Shown here: positions 35,776 through 43,579 of the stretch, piece by piece | How positions within the stretch are numbered: the stretch's first letter is position 1 | How the letters are laid out: each line of letters opens with the position of its first letter | Source of the DNA: Aureimonas mangrovi | Lineage (GTDB): Bacteria > Pseudomonadota > Alphaproteobacteria > Rhizobiales > Rhizobiaceae | Reading direction: 5' to 3' | Length of the DNA stretch: 64,000 nt | NCBI RefSeq assembly: GCF_014058705.1 | Contig: NZ_CP059692.1 | Span: 2,361,001 to 2,425,000 of the forward strand | Notes under the pieces: model-generated | Seen by the model: only the letters and a program-made list of their open reading frames with translations | Told to the model about the DNA's origin: nothing | Database searches by the model: none | Translations under genes and position numbers: made by a program

Positions 35776-36011
35776 CCCGCCTGACCGACCTTTCCCCCGC
35801 GCAGATCCGACTGATGATCAAGCTCGACGACGGATTCGATCGCGAGGACAGCGTCGGCCAGGAGATCGGCGACCTGCGCCCGATCGACAATCTCGACGTC
35901 GGGGCGATGGTGCGGATGGGGCTGGTGGTCGCCGACGAAGGCCGCGGCGGTCAGGTCTGGGTCCGGCTGACAGAGAAGGGGCGGAAGGTGCGGGAGGAAG
36001 GCGAGGCGTGA
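35772..36011 (+). CDS. Small winged-helix-like protein B
   Basis: A 79-residue protein from ATG 35772 (MTRLTDLSPAQIRLMIKLDD). It shares with protein A the order 'LSP.qI..L', a middle helix (DNLDVGAMVRMGLVVADEG) and the wing VWVRLTEKGRKVREEGEA. It overlaps the lipoprotein stop by ATGA. The two proteins look like diverged paralogues. The upstream in-frame ATG at 35628 would run through the lipoprotein gene and is unlikely. Function unknown. Confidence 0.6.
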   Translation: MTRLTDLSPAQIRLMIKLDDGFDREDSVGQEIGDLRPIDNLDVGAMVRMGLVVADEGRGGQVWVRLTEKGRKVREEGEA

Positions 36012-36047
36012 GGTTTGAGTAATGCGGGCTGCACCACCGCCTGCGCC

Positions 36048-37220
36048 TCAGACCTCTGACGCTACCGGTTCTGCGCTCGCGATGACCCGATCACGCCCTT
36101 CAGACTTCGCGCGATAGAGCCGGCGGTCGGCCGCGAGAAATACGTCCTCGAAAAGCAGCCCTGGCTGCGACTCTGCCACGCCGAAGCTGGCGGTGACACG
36201 GAACTCGGTAGGCCGAGACGAAAAAGCCTCGGCAGCGAGGATGCTCCTGATCGCCGACGCGACCTTCAGAGCATCGTCGGTCGAGCCTCGAGGAAGGACA
36301 ATTGCAAACTCCTCCCCTCCGATGCGGCCCGTCACGGCAGCGGGATCGACCAGGTTGCCCAGGATGGCCCCGAACCGGGCTAGCACCTCATCGCCTATGG
36401 CGTGGCCATAGGTGTCGTTGATGCGTTTGAAGTGGTCGAGGTCGCACAGGATCAGGGCATAGCGGTCGATCCTTGGGTCGCATGTCATCCGGCGGATCCG
36501 ATCCTCGAAGCCGCCGCGGTTGAGGACGCCTGTCAGGCGATCCTTGTCCCGTTCCGTTCGCAGGTCATCGAGAACGTCGGCGATGGCCGCCGCCAACAGA
36601 ACCAACGCCAGCGCACTCCCCAATACCGCCATTGAGAGTTGCAGGGCCTGCCAGAATGGAGAAACTCCGAACTCCCCCACAGTGCCTGGAGCCGTCCATC
36701 CGATGGTCAGCACCGTGCGAGGGAAAAAGTGGATGGCGAACAGCAGAAGCGTCCAGAACAGCGCGGCGTCGACGACGCGCGTGCGCGGGACGCGCGCAAG
36801 CTTTACCGCAGCAACGAAGAGGATCAGGCCGTAACCGAAGTTCTGGACGTAGACGCGCGTCAGGAGATGCGGAGAAACGTAGGCGAAATACCAAAGCAGC
36901 GCCGTGATGCCGCCGACGCCGGCGATTTGCCAGCCGAGCCCGAGCGACTTTCCCGACCTGCGCAGGATCGCCTCTGCGGCGGCTACGACTGCCAGCGTAT
37001 ACGAAAGACCCGAAAGCACCGCATTGGGTGCAGTCGTCGGCGGCCATTGCACGATCTGCATCACCGCGCCCGAAGAGAAGAGCACACAGGCGGCTGCAAG
37101 AATGAGCAGGTACGCGTGTCGCCTCTCGAGAAGCCACGCACCAACGAAGGCGCCGCTGAAAACCAGCAGGACGCTCGGCCCGATCAACGCCATCGATTGC
37201 GTCGGCGAAAGCCCCAGCAT
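36048..37220 (-). CDS. Membrane diguanylate cyclase (GGDEF)
   Basis: A 390-residue protein. Residues 1-210 contain about seven hydrophobic helices (LLVFSGAFVGAWLLERRHAY; WFAYVSPHLL-type segments). A GGDEF domain follows: DRLTGVLNRGGFEDRI, CDLDHFKRINDTYGHAIGDE and the active-site loop GRIGGEEFAIVLPRG near residue 300. GGEEF is an active variant, so synthesis of c-di-GMP is expected. No RxxD inhibitory site was checked convincingly. It lies within the tRNA-Ser island, and c-di-GMP commonly controls adhesin display, so a link with the neighbouring type I secretion locus is possible but unproven. Confidence 0.9.
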   Translation of the reverse strand: MLGLSPTQSMALIGPSVLLVFSGAFVGAWLLERRHAYLLILAAACVLFSSGAVMQIVQWPPTTAPNAVLSGLSYTLAVVAAAEAILRRSGKSLGLGWQIAGVGGITALLWYFAYVSPHLLTRVYVQNFGYGLILFVAAVKLARVPRTRVVDAALFWTLLLFAIHFFPRTVLTIGWTAPGTVGEFGVSPFWQALQLSMAVLGSALALVLLAAAIADVLDDLRTERDKDRLTGVLNRGGFEDRIRRMTCDPRIDRYALILCDLDHFKRINDTYGHAIGDEVLARFGAILGNLVDPAAVTGRIGGEEFAIVLPRGSTDDALKVASAIRSILAAEAFSSRPTEFRVTASFGVAESQPGLLFEDVFLAADRRLYRAKSEGRDRVIASAEPVASEV

Positions 37221-37476
37221 CCTCTTTCGCCCCCCCTGCGTTCAGGCGCTTCTAGCTTAACGTAAGCTTGGCGCGCAAACTCAGGATGAACGGCATGGGC
37301 CGGGCATTGGAGGGATCCTGCACCACCACGGCAGATGACCCGAAGGCGCGGCGCGTGTCGGGTCTCCGATTTTACACTCTTATGTCACCTTGCTTCAGCG
37401 AGGGCCGCCTCACAGCGACCCGTCTACGTCGTTTGACGCATAACACCACCGAGCCCCCGATGTTAGTTCCAGGACC

Positions 37477-37578
37477 ATGGAAGACGACACGCCTCCGCAT
37501 CGCGATCCCGGCCTGTTCCTCATCCTCGGGTTTGCGCTCTTTATCATTGCGGCTCACATGGCCGGAGTGACCCTGTAG
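37477..37578 (+). CDS. 33-residue single-pass membrane protein (small ORF)
   Basis: ATG 37477 to TAG 37576 encodes MEDDTPPHRDPGLFLILGFA then LFIIAAHMAGVTL. A short acidic N-terminus precedes one hydrophobic segment. AGGA lies about 7 nt upstream. No known family; possible small regulatory membrane protein. Confidence 0.4.
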   Translation: MEDDTPPHRDPGLFLILGFALFIIAAHMAGVTL

Positions 37579-37845
37579 GCGTGTGGGGACCCGACCTTGC
37601 GGGCGCTGACGGTGACGCATGGTAGGCGCAGCCTCGGTTGTGCGGCACCTGCCCTTTTCCTCACCGCCTGTGGCGAGCCACAGCCCGGACGACGTGATCG
37701 ACGACGACGCAGACGGCGGGATCGTTTTGGAGCGCGTCGAGTAGTTCTGTCGTTACGACCGGACACGCGGACTGCTTACATCGCAGCCAACCGATGGGGC
37801 CGAGCCCCGTTCTCATGCTGCGAAGCCAGGAACCGGACTTGGGAG

Positions 37846-38046
37846 CTACGCCAGTCCCGGTTGTTCTTCGTCGCCGTCGGCCCGACGTAACGCCTCTTCG
37901 TCCGACCCGCCGTCAGCGGCTCGCTCGTCTTGTACTTCTTTTTCGATCTCCGCCGACCCAGCGTCGTCCTCGGAGACGACGCGATCCGGCTCCAGCGGCT
38001 TTCCGTCAGGAAGCTTATCGTTCGGGTTCTGGCCGACTTTGGACAT
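37846..38046 (-). CDS. Small acidic disordered protein, paralogue 1
   Basis: A 66-residue protein starting MSKVGQNPNDKLPDGKPLEP at 38046, with AAGGAAA upstream. It is rich in Asp/Glu and has no hydrophobic core, so it is probably disordered. The N-terminal motif NPN(D/E)KLPDG(K/E)PL(E/D)P..V..EDDAG is shared with the 66-residue protein at 39730-39930, so they are paralogues. Function unknown. Confidence 0.65.
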   Translation of the reverse strand: MSKVGQNPNDKLPDGKPLEPDRVVSEDDAGSAEIEKEVQDERAADGGSDEEALRRADGDEEQPGLA

Positions 38047-38088
38047 GATCGTTTCCTTCGCGTTGGAGTTTCGCCGAACTCGGCGCCG

Positions 38089-38301
38089 CTATTCGGGCGT
38101 CCGCGGGAATGGCGATGCGTCGTCTCCTTCACGCTCCTCGTCTACGTAATCCGGCGATAGGCCGCCGTTGGGGAGCTTGCTCTGCTCGCGGCGCCTGTGC
38201 TCCGTTTCCGTCTCGCCGGATGGATCGCGTTCAGTGGCGATCTTCGACCCGTCATCGCGGAACTCGGCGCCGTCCGATGCGGTCCTGTCGATCTCAGACA
38301 T
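38089..38301 (-). CDS. Small acidic hydrophilic protein
   Basis: A 70-residue protein from ATG 38301 (MSEIDRTASDGAEFRDDGSK...) with GAGGAAG 8 nt upstream. It is charged and Pro/Glu-rich (KLPNGGLSPDYVDEEREGDD) and has no hydrophobic segment. KLPNG resembles KLPDG of the neighbouring acidic paralogues, so a distant relation is possible. It lies 43 nt upstream of paralogue 1 on the same strand. Confidence 0.55.
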   Translation of the reverse strand: MSEIDRTASDGAEFRDDGSKIATERDPSGETETEHRRREQSKLPNGGLSPDYVDEEREGDDASPFPRTPE

Positions 38302-38447
38302 GCTGGCTTCCTCCATGGTCATGGAATGGAAGCGCTGACGCTTGGTATGGTTCCTTGGTGAGGTCTAGCTGCCGCGGGGGCTGTGAAAGGCCGGGCGCCG
38401 TTTGCCGCCTTCTGAGGGGCCGCGTCAGGAAGAATGGGACCTGACAC

Positions 38448-38479
38448 GAAAAAGCCGCTGGGGATCTCACCCAACGGCT
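38448..38479 (-). terminator. Rho-independent terminator (minus strand)
   Basis: On the minus strand, AGCCGTTGGG and CCCAGCGGCT form a 10-bp stem with one mismatch and a seven-base loop, followed by TTTTCG. It is placed to end transcription of the gene at 38609-38818. Confidence 0.65.
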
Positions 38480-38608
38480 CCAGCGCGTGCGGCTCGTTAT
38501 CTCAACTCGCCAGTACATCCGTGGTCGGACGAAACTTCGAGCCTGCGCGCCTCAACCACTCTGCTGGGGGAAGCGCTGCACAACCGCCTTATCCTTTGCG
38601 AATAAGGC

Positions 38609-38818
38609 TTATTCATGACCCCCAAGGACGACTGTGGCTTTTGGTGAATCCCGCTTTACACGCTCTGCCTCGGTACGTTCGGCTTGGTCGGCCATGACAT
38701 GCCAAGCTGCCGCAGCACGCGACGACCGCTGGCGAACCTGTGGAAGCGGCGAGGATCGTGCCTTCGCCTCTTCCTCGATTGCCTGCTCGCGGTAGGCGCG
38801 ACTGTTCGGAATTCCCAT
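38609..38818 (-). CDS. Small helical rhizobial-type protein
   Basis: A 69-residue protein from ATG 38818 (MGIPNSRAYREQAIEEEAKA) with AGGAGAG 9 nt upstream. The pattern 'YR..A.e.......P..R.....A..W..mAdqAER.e' matches small helical proteins widespread in rhizobia, probably a helical hairpin. The rest (VKRDSPKATVVLGGHE) is a variable tail. Function unknown. A longer in-frame start at 38953 would overlap non-coding sequence and lacks a ribosome-binding site. Confidence 0.6.
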   Translation of the reverse strand: MGIPNSRAYREQAIEEEAKARSSPLPQVRQRSSRAAAAWHVMADQAERTEAERVKRDSPKATVVLGGHE

Positions 38819-39016
38819 GGAATGCTCTCCTGTTCGGAGAAGAACTAGCATCCACTGAAACGAAGTCCATCTGAACAGATAAAAGAGGAACGCGAAACAT
38901 CGGCTTCCTCTCCTCGTCTCACCGGCATGGCGGTGGGTATGTGCATGACACACATGCCTTTGTCAGGACGGGCCGGATGAATGCAGCGGGCTGACTGCCG
39001 TACTCTATACTCTACC

Positions 39017-39610
39017 CTAGCGGCCTGAACTCCACAGTCCGATGCCGGCCCCAATTGCCATCACGGTCATCCCGTAAGCGACTATCATCAGAAGGCCGTC
39101 GCGAACGAGGAGCGCCAAGCCGAAAGCCGCAATGGCGGCCATAGGTGCCGTGCTCGCGAACGGCAGGAACTCAAGGGGCGGCACTGTCAGCGCCAGCAAG
39201 ATGCACGCGATCGCGGCGCCCAACTCAAAAGGCCGACTCGTCAGCATTGGCAAACGGCCGTGAAACCAGCGGTCCATCCAGTCGCCGATCGGTCGGACCT
39301 TATCCGCGGCCTTCCTCACACGCTGCGATGAGACTGCTCGCTTCTCGATCCATCCCGGCAGCCACAGGTGCTCTCGACCGAACGCCATCTGGCCCGCGAA
39401 AAGGACGACGATGGCCGCAAGAACCGTTGGCACACCGGGGATACCGCCAATGGGTGAAATCTCCAGAAGCGCTGGCAGCATGAGAAAAGGACCGTAGCTT
39501 CGGCTGCCGAACGCCTCCGTAACATCCCCCAAAGAGACGCTTTCGCCGCGATCGGCCGCCTTCTTCAGCTCGTCGAGAATATCGCTCACACTATGAGGAT
39601 CGTTTGCCAT
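39017..39610 (-). CDS. exoD: ExoD family exopolysaccharide synthesis protein
   Basis: A 197-residue membrane protein starting MANDPHSVSDILDELKKAAD at 39610. The soluble N-terminus (GESVSLGDVTEAFGSRSYGP) is followed by hydrophobic segments (PFLMLPALLEISPIGGIPGV; TAPMAAIAAFGLALLVRDGL; GMTVMAIGAGIGL). This is the ExoD pattern, linked in rhizobia to exopolysaccharide production and alkali tolerance. It is inside the tRNA-Ser island with other small stress-type genes. The upstream in-frame ATG at 39649 would add 13 basic residues. Confidence 0.85.
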   Translation of the reverse strand: MANDPHSVSDILDELKKAADRGESVSLGDVTEAFGSRSYGPFLMLPALLEISPIGGIPGVPTVLAAIVVLFAGQMAFGREHLWLPGWIEKRAVSSQRVRKAADKVRPIGDWMDRWFHGRLPMLTSRPFELGAAIACILLALTVPPLEFLPFASTAPMAAIAAFGLALLVRDGLLMIVAYGMTVMAIGAGIGLWSSGR

Positions 39611-39650
39611 CCGCTGCGAACGGCGCTGCAAGCGAACGCGTTCCCCCAAA

Positions 39651-39688
39651 CGATAAGAGGCCCGCCGAAGCGAGCCCTCTAAGAGGGC
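39651..39688 (-). terminator. Terminator-like hairpins (minus strand)
   Basis: On the minus strand, GGCTCGC-TTCG-GCGGGCC is followed by TCTTATCG; a second overlapping inverted repeat GCCCTCT/AGAGGGC precedes it. It lies downstream of the acidic paralogue gene at 39730-39930. A related hairpin is at 39994-40011. Confidence 0.45.
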
Positions 39689-39729
39689 GAAAGCCCCGTT
39701 CTGGCGTCCGCCCTCTCATTGCCTATCGG

Positions 39730-39930
39730 CTAGATGATGTTCCGCTCATCAGTCTTGCCCGAACCGATTTCGTTCAGGCCGCCGGCTGACGTCTCATCCA
39801 CATCGTCGTCCCCGTCGTCCTCATCTTCGATGCCCGCATCATCCTCGGGCACGATGACCTCCGGATCCAGCGGCTCTCCGTCCGGCAGCTTCTCATTCGG
39901 GTTCTGGGTGACTGGATTGGTCTCTGACAC
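39730..39930 (-). CDS. Small acidic disordered protein, paralogue 2
   Basis: A 66-residue protein with GTG start at 39930 and a good GAGGAGG seven nt upstream. It begins MSETNPVTQNPNEKLPDGEP and ends with an Asp/Glu run (AGIEDEDDGDDDVDETSAGG). Same length and same N-terminal motif as the protein at 37846-38046. Longer in-frame starts (40023) have no ribosome-binding site. Function unknown. Confidence 0.65.
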   Translation of the reverse strand: MSETNPVTQNPNEKLPDGEPLDPEVIVPEDDAGIEDEDDGDDDVDETSAGGLNEIGSGKTDERNII

Positions 39931-39993
39931 TTCTGCCTCCTCTGGCTGTCGAGAGGAAGTGAGCGGATGGCAGAGATGTTCCAGAAAGACGAA

Positions 39994-40011
39994 GGCTCGC
40001 CAGAGCGAGCC
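39994..40011. repeat. Hairpin related to the one at 39659-39676
   Basis: GGCTCGC-CAGA-GCGAGCC, followed on the minus strand by TTCGTCTTTC. It resembles the terminator-like element after paralogue 2, yet no gene ending nearby on the minus strand was recognised. It may be a leftover terminator of a deleted gene. Confidence 0.4.
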
Positions 40012-40217
40012 CTGAAGACGCAAAGCGCCACATTCGTAACGAAAGGTCTTGTCCTAAAGAGCGGAGCGCCTCGGGCGGCCTGATCTGCCTCGCTCCGGCG
40101 ACGACCGATCATCTAAGGCGGCAAAGGCGTTCACGCAGCCTCCTTCCCACAGCGGGAACCTTCTTCCCTCTTCCGCGTAATTGCGCCGTTCCGTTTCATG
40201 CTCAGAGGGAGTCCAAG

Positions 40218-40520
40218 ATGGAGCACAACGCTTTTGAAGAGCCCGTTCGGGTCTTTGCTGGTCTCGGCATTCCGCGCGAGATCAAATCCGTCTTCCAAGC
40301 CTATACGTTCTTGTCAGAAATGCCGGGGCACCGGAATGATCCGGCCCACAGCATGGCGAGGAAGGCGTGCCTCGCGGCGATGGATCACCGCGTAGAGGCT
40401 GAGACCGTGCGCAGCGCATTCGAGCGGTTTGCCCGGCGTGCCGGCATACTCGCGCCCGATGTCGGTGACGTGATTGCGGCGAGCGCCCTTACCGGCACAC
40501 GGAGCCGAACGCGGGCCTGA
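40218..40520 (+). CDS. DUF982 family protein
   Basis: A 100-residue protein from ATG 40218 with GGGAG 9 nt upstream. It matches the rhizobial DUF982 layout: PVRVFAGLGIPREIKSVFQA, YTFLSEMPGHRNDPAHSMAR, KACLAAMDHRVEAETVRSAF, ERFARRAGIL. These are small soluble proteins of unknown function, often found in multiple copies and in accessory regions of rhizobial genomes. It is the last gene before the truncated tRNA-Ser copy. Confidence 0.8.
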   Translation: MEHNAFEEPVRVFAGLGIPREIKSVFQAYTFLSEMPGHRNDPAHSMARKACLAAMDHRVEAETVRSAFERFARRAGILAPDVGDVIAASALTGTRSRTRA

Positions 40521-40610
40521 CACGATTGGGCGGGCAGACGGACGCATCTGCCCGCTCATTCCGTCGCCCCGAATGCAGCAATATCAGTTTCTTGGGCGAT
40601 GAAATCGTGT

Positions 40611-40650
40611 CTTAGCAGGGGAGCGCCTTCAACCACTCGGCCACCTCTCC
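40611..40650 (-). other. Truncated tRNA-Ser(GCU) 5' half: distal att site of the island
   Basis: On the minus strand the first 40 nt of tRNA-Ser(GCU) are present from GGAGAGG to the anticodon loop (CTGCTAAG) and identical to 34312-34351 except one base. The T-arm, variable arm and acceptor 3' strand are absent. A promoter-like CTTGTA sits 33 nt upstream, as in the intact gene. It is the original 5' half displaced by insertion of the island. Confidence 0.85.
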
Positions 40651-40825
40651 ACGGCGCCTCCAGCATCACGTCGCGTCCGTGATACAAGGGCATCCGCCAC
40701 GGTTTTCACCATGCCTGGCCGCGCGCAGCGGGCAGAGCGTATCCCCGCCCCGACGCCGCTCTTGCGCAGGCAGCTGACGCAATGCAATGCTTCCGGCGCA
40801 CAATGGAGTTGGGAGGACTCTTTAG

Positions 40826-41797
40826 ATGAAACTGAAGATCGCGGCAGCATTGGTCGCGGCGAGCTTTCTCGTCGCACCGGCCACGGCCCAGGAATACCCG
40901 ACACAGCCGCTGACGATGCTGGTGCCCTTCTCGGCCGGCGGCCCGACGGACGTCGTCGCGCGTCTCGTCGCGCAAGTGATGAGCCGCGAGCTCGGCCAGC
41001 AGGTGCTCGTGGAGAACGCGGCCGGCGCCGGCGGCACGCTGGCCTCCGGGCGCCTCGCCCAGGCCGAGCCGGACGGCTACACCATGCTCATCCACCATCT
41101 CGGCATCGCGACGAGCGCCACGCTCTACCGATCCTTGCCCTACGATCCGCTGACCGCGTTCGACTATGTCGGCCAGGTCACGACCGTTCCCATGCTGCTC
41201 GTCTCGCGCCCGGACTATCCGGCCGAGAACTTCGAGCAGCTCCTGCAGATGGCGCGCGAGAACCCCGATGAAACGCTGCTCGCCAATGCCGGCCCCGGCG
41301 CCGTCTCGCACATCTGCGGAATGCTGTTCATGCAGGCGATCGGCGAGCAGCTGACCACCGTGCCGTATCCCGGCACGGGACCGGCGATGACCGACGTCAT
41401 GGGCGGGCAGGTCGATCTTCTGTGCGATCAGACCACGAACGCCATTCCGCCGGTCAGCAACAATTCGGTCAAGGCCTACGCCACCGCGACGGCCGAGCGG
41501 ATCCCGCAGCTTCCGGACGTCCCGACGGCGCTCGAACAGGGGCTGGAGGGCTTCGAGGTCGGCGTCTGGCACGGCATCTACGTCCCTGCCGGCACGCCCG
41601 AGGACCGGATCGAGACGCTGAGCTCCGCGCTTCAGGTCGCGCTGCAGGACGAGACGGTACTGGCACGCTTCAACGAGCTCGGGACCGCGCCCGTGCCCCT
41701 CGAGGACGCGACGCGCGAATCCCTCAAGAACCAGTACGAGAGCCAGATCGAGTTCTGGCGGCCGCTGATCGAGCAGGCCGGCGAATACGCCAACTGA
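40826..41797 (+). CDS. Tripartite tricarboxylate transporter (TctC/Bug) substrate-binding protein
   Basis: A 323-residue periplasmic protein with signal peptide MKLKIAAALVAASFLVAPAT, cleaved near ATAQE. Bug-family hallmarks are present: YPTQPLTMLVPFSAGGPTDV, QVLVENAAGAGGTLASGRLA, PDGYTMLIHHLG and LPYDPLTAFDYVGQV. It would bind a carboxylate. No TctA/TctB membrane genes are beside it, so it is an orphan binding protein like many Bug proteins. It is followed by a strong terminator. It lies just outside the tRNA-Ser island. Confidence 0.92.
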   Translation: MKLKIAAALVAASFLVAPATAQEYPTQPLTMLVPFSAGGPTDVVARLVAQVMSRELGQQVLVENAAGAGGTLASGRLAQAEPDGYTMLIHHLGIATSATLYRSLPYDPLTAFDYVGQVTTVPMLLVSRPDYPAENFEQLLQMARENPDETLLANAGPGAVSHICGMLFMQAIGEQLTTVPYPGTGPAMTDVMGGQVDLLCDQTTNAIPPVSNNSVKAYATATAERIPQLPDVPTALEQGLEGFEVGVWHGIYVPAGTPEDRIETLSSALQVALQDETVLARFNELGTAPVPLEDATRESLKNQYESQIEFWRPLIEQAGEYAN

Positions 41798-41822
41798 CAA
41801 CGCGCCGCGCGCGTACGCGAAA

Positions 41823-41860
41823 AGAGCCCGCCGGCCGATCCGGCGGGCTCTTCCGTTTTC
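41823..41860 (+). terminator. Rho-independent terminator after tctC-like gene
   Basis: A 13-bp perfect stem AAGAGCCCGCCGG/CCGGCGGGCTCTT with loop CCGAT, followed by CCGTTTT. It ends the TctC-like gene and may also serve rirA from the other side. Confidence 0.85.
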
Positions 41861-41890
41861 AAGCCCACGCGCGGCAGACGCGGTCGTGTT

Positions 41891-42391
41891 TCAGGCAACC
41901 TTCGCCTGTGCGAGGCTCGTCGCCTTTCGCTTACCGGCAACAGGCTCGAGACCCTCGATCTCGTCGAGCCCCAACCGGTGGCGGATCGAGTTGCTGCCAC
42001 CCACGAGCGAGGCGATCGTGTGACCGCCGAGTGCCGAGAGGAACGCCTCCAGCGCCTGACGCAGCGCGGCGTTCAGCGCACAGGCGTCAATCAGCGGGCA
42101 TTCCGTGCCGGTCTCGAAGCACTCGGCGAGGTTGAAGCTCTCTTCCGTGACGATCACCACCTCGCGCAGCGTGATCTCGGCGGCGGGCCGGGCAAGGCGA
42201 ATGCCGCCGTTGCGGCCGCGCACCGTCTCCACGAAACCGGCCTCGACGAGCGGCTGCAGGATCTTGAACAGGAACAGTTCCGACACCGAATAGGCAGCGG
42301 CCACTTCCCCGACGCGGCTCAGGCGCCCCGGATTGGCCGCGCAATACATCAGCATCCTGATCGCGTAGTTCGTCTGACGCGTGAGGCGCAT
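41891..42391 (-). CDS. rirA: RirA, Rrf2-family iron-responsive regulator
   Basis: A 166-residue Rrf2 protein starting MRLTRQTNYAIRMLMYCAAN. The helix-turn-helix (AAAYSVSELFLFKILQPLVE) and recognition region (ETVRGRNGGIRLARP) match RirA, the rhizobial iron regulator. The three cluster cysteines are at 91, 98 and 104 (AECFETGTECPLIDACAL). RirA carries an Fe-S cluster and represses iron uptake when iron is sufficient. The C-terminal basic tail is slightly longer than usual. It is divergent from the liv operon by about 280 nt. Confidence 0.93.
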   Translation of the reverse strand: MRLTRQTNYAIRMLMYCAANPGRLSRVGEVAAAYSVSELFLFKILQPLVEAGFVETVRGRNGGIRLARPAAEITLREVVIVTEESFNLAECFETGTECPLIDACALNAALRQALEAFLSALGGHTIASLVGGSNSIRHRLGLDEIEGLEPVAGKRKATSLAQAKVA

Positions 42392-42430
42392 GTCTTCTCT
42401 CTCTCCACGCTTTCCGGCGGCAGTCTTAGA

Positions 42431-42454
42431 ATCTTTCCAAACTCATTGAAAGAT
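42431..42454. promoter_or_regulatory. Inverted repeat upstream of rirA
   Basis: ATCTTTC and GAAAGAT, 7-base arms with a 10-nt spacer, lie about 40 nt upstream of the rirA start on its 5' side. It could be an operator (autoregulation or Fur/Irr-type control) or part of the promoter. Not a perfect match to a known box that I can name. Confidence 0.4.
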
Positions 42455-42672
42455 AACCCGTCCGCCCGCTCGTTAACAGACCCGGAGAGCAGCGGCCTTT
42501 TCATCATCCATGACGGCAGCCCGCCGCGCACCTCATTCCGGTTCATTATCCACCGGCGCGCCGAGGCGAGGATTGGCAGCGACCAGAACGATTGCTAAAC
42601 ATTCGATCATGCCTTGAAACGCGGCGGCTGCCAGCGCCCGCCCGTCCGGCGACCGGGGGGATCAGCGCCTTC

Positions 42673-43575
<903 letters not shown>

Positions 43576-43579
43576 GCCG

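Larger units (their letters stand above)
34312..40650. mobile_element. 6.3-kb island inserted in the 5' half of tRNA-Ser(GCU)
   Basis: The intact tRNA-Ser (34312-34351, its 5' half) and a truncated copy (40611-40650) form a 40-bp direct repeat with one mismatch, ending in the anticodon loop. The DNA between contains mostly small genes of accessory type (DUF982, acidic rhizobial proteins, ExoD, diguanylate cyclase, small winged-helix proteins). This is the footprint of integration at the anticodon loop on the 5' side of the tRNA. No integrase lies inside, so the element is non-autonomous or decayed. Confidence 0.65.

Noticed and set aside
37597-37890. TTG-started frame with a lipobox-like LTACG, or an ATG frame 37619-37744 with an acidic end
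   Set aside because: Neither has a convincing ribosome-binding site; the lipobox frame turns into Arg-rich antisense-like text. Possibly a decayed lipoprotein gene, but not supportable.
39774-40112. Minus-strand frame covering paralogue 2 in another phase
   Set aside because: Overlaps the real 66-residue gene in a different frame and reads through a hairpin; a shadow.
40560-40660. A second functional tRNA-Ser gene
   Set aside because: Only the 5' half is present; variable arm, T-arm and acceptor 3' strand are missing.
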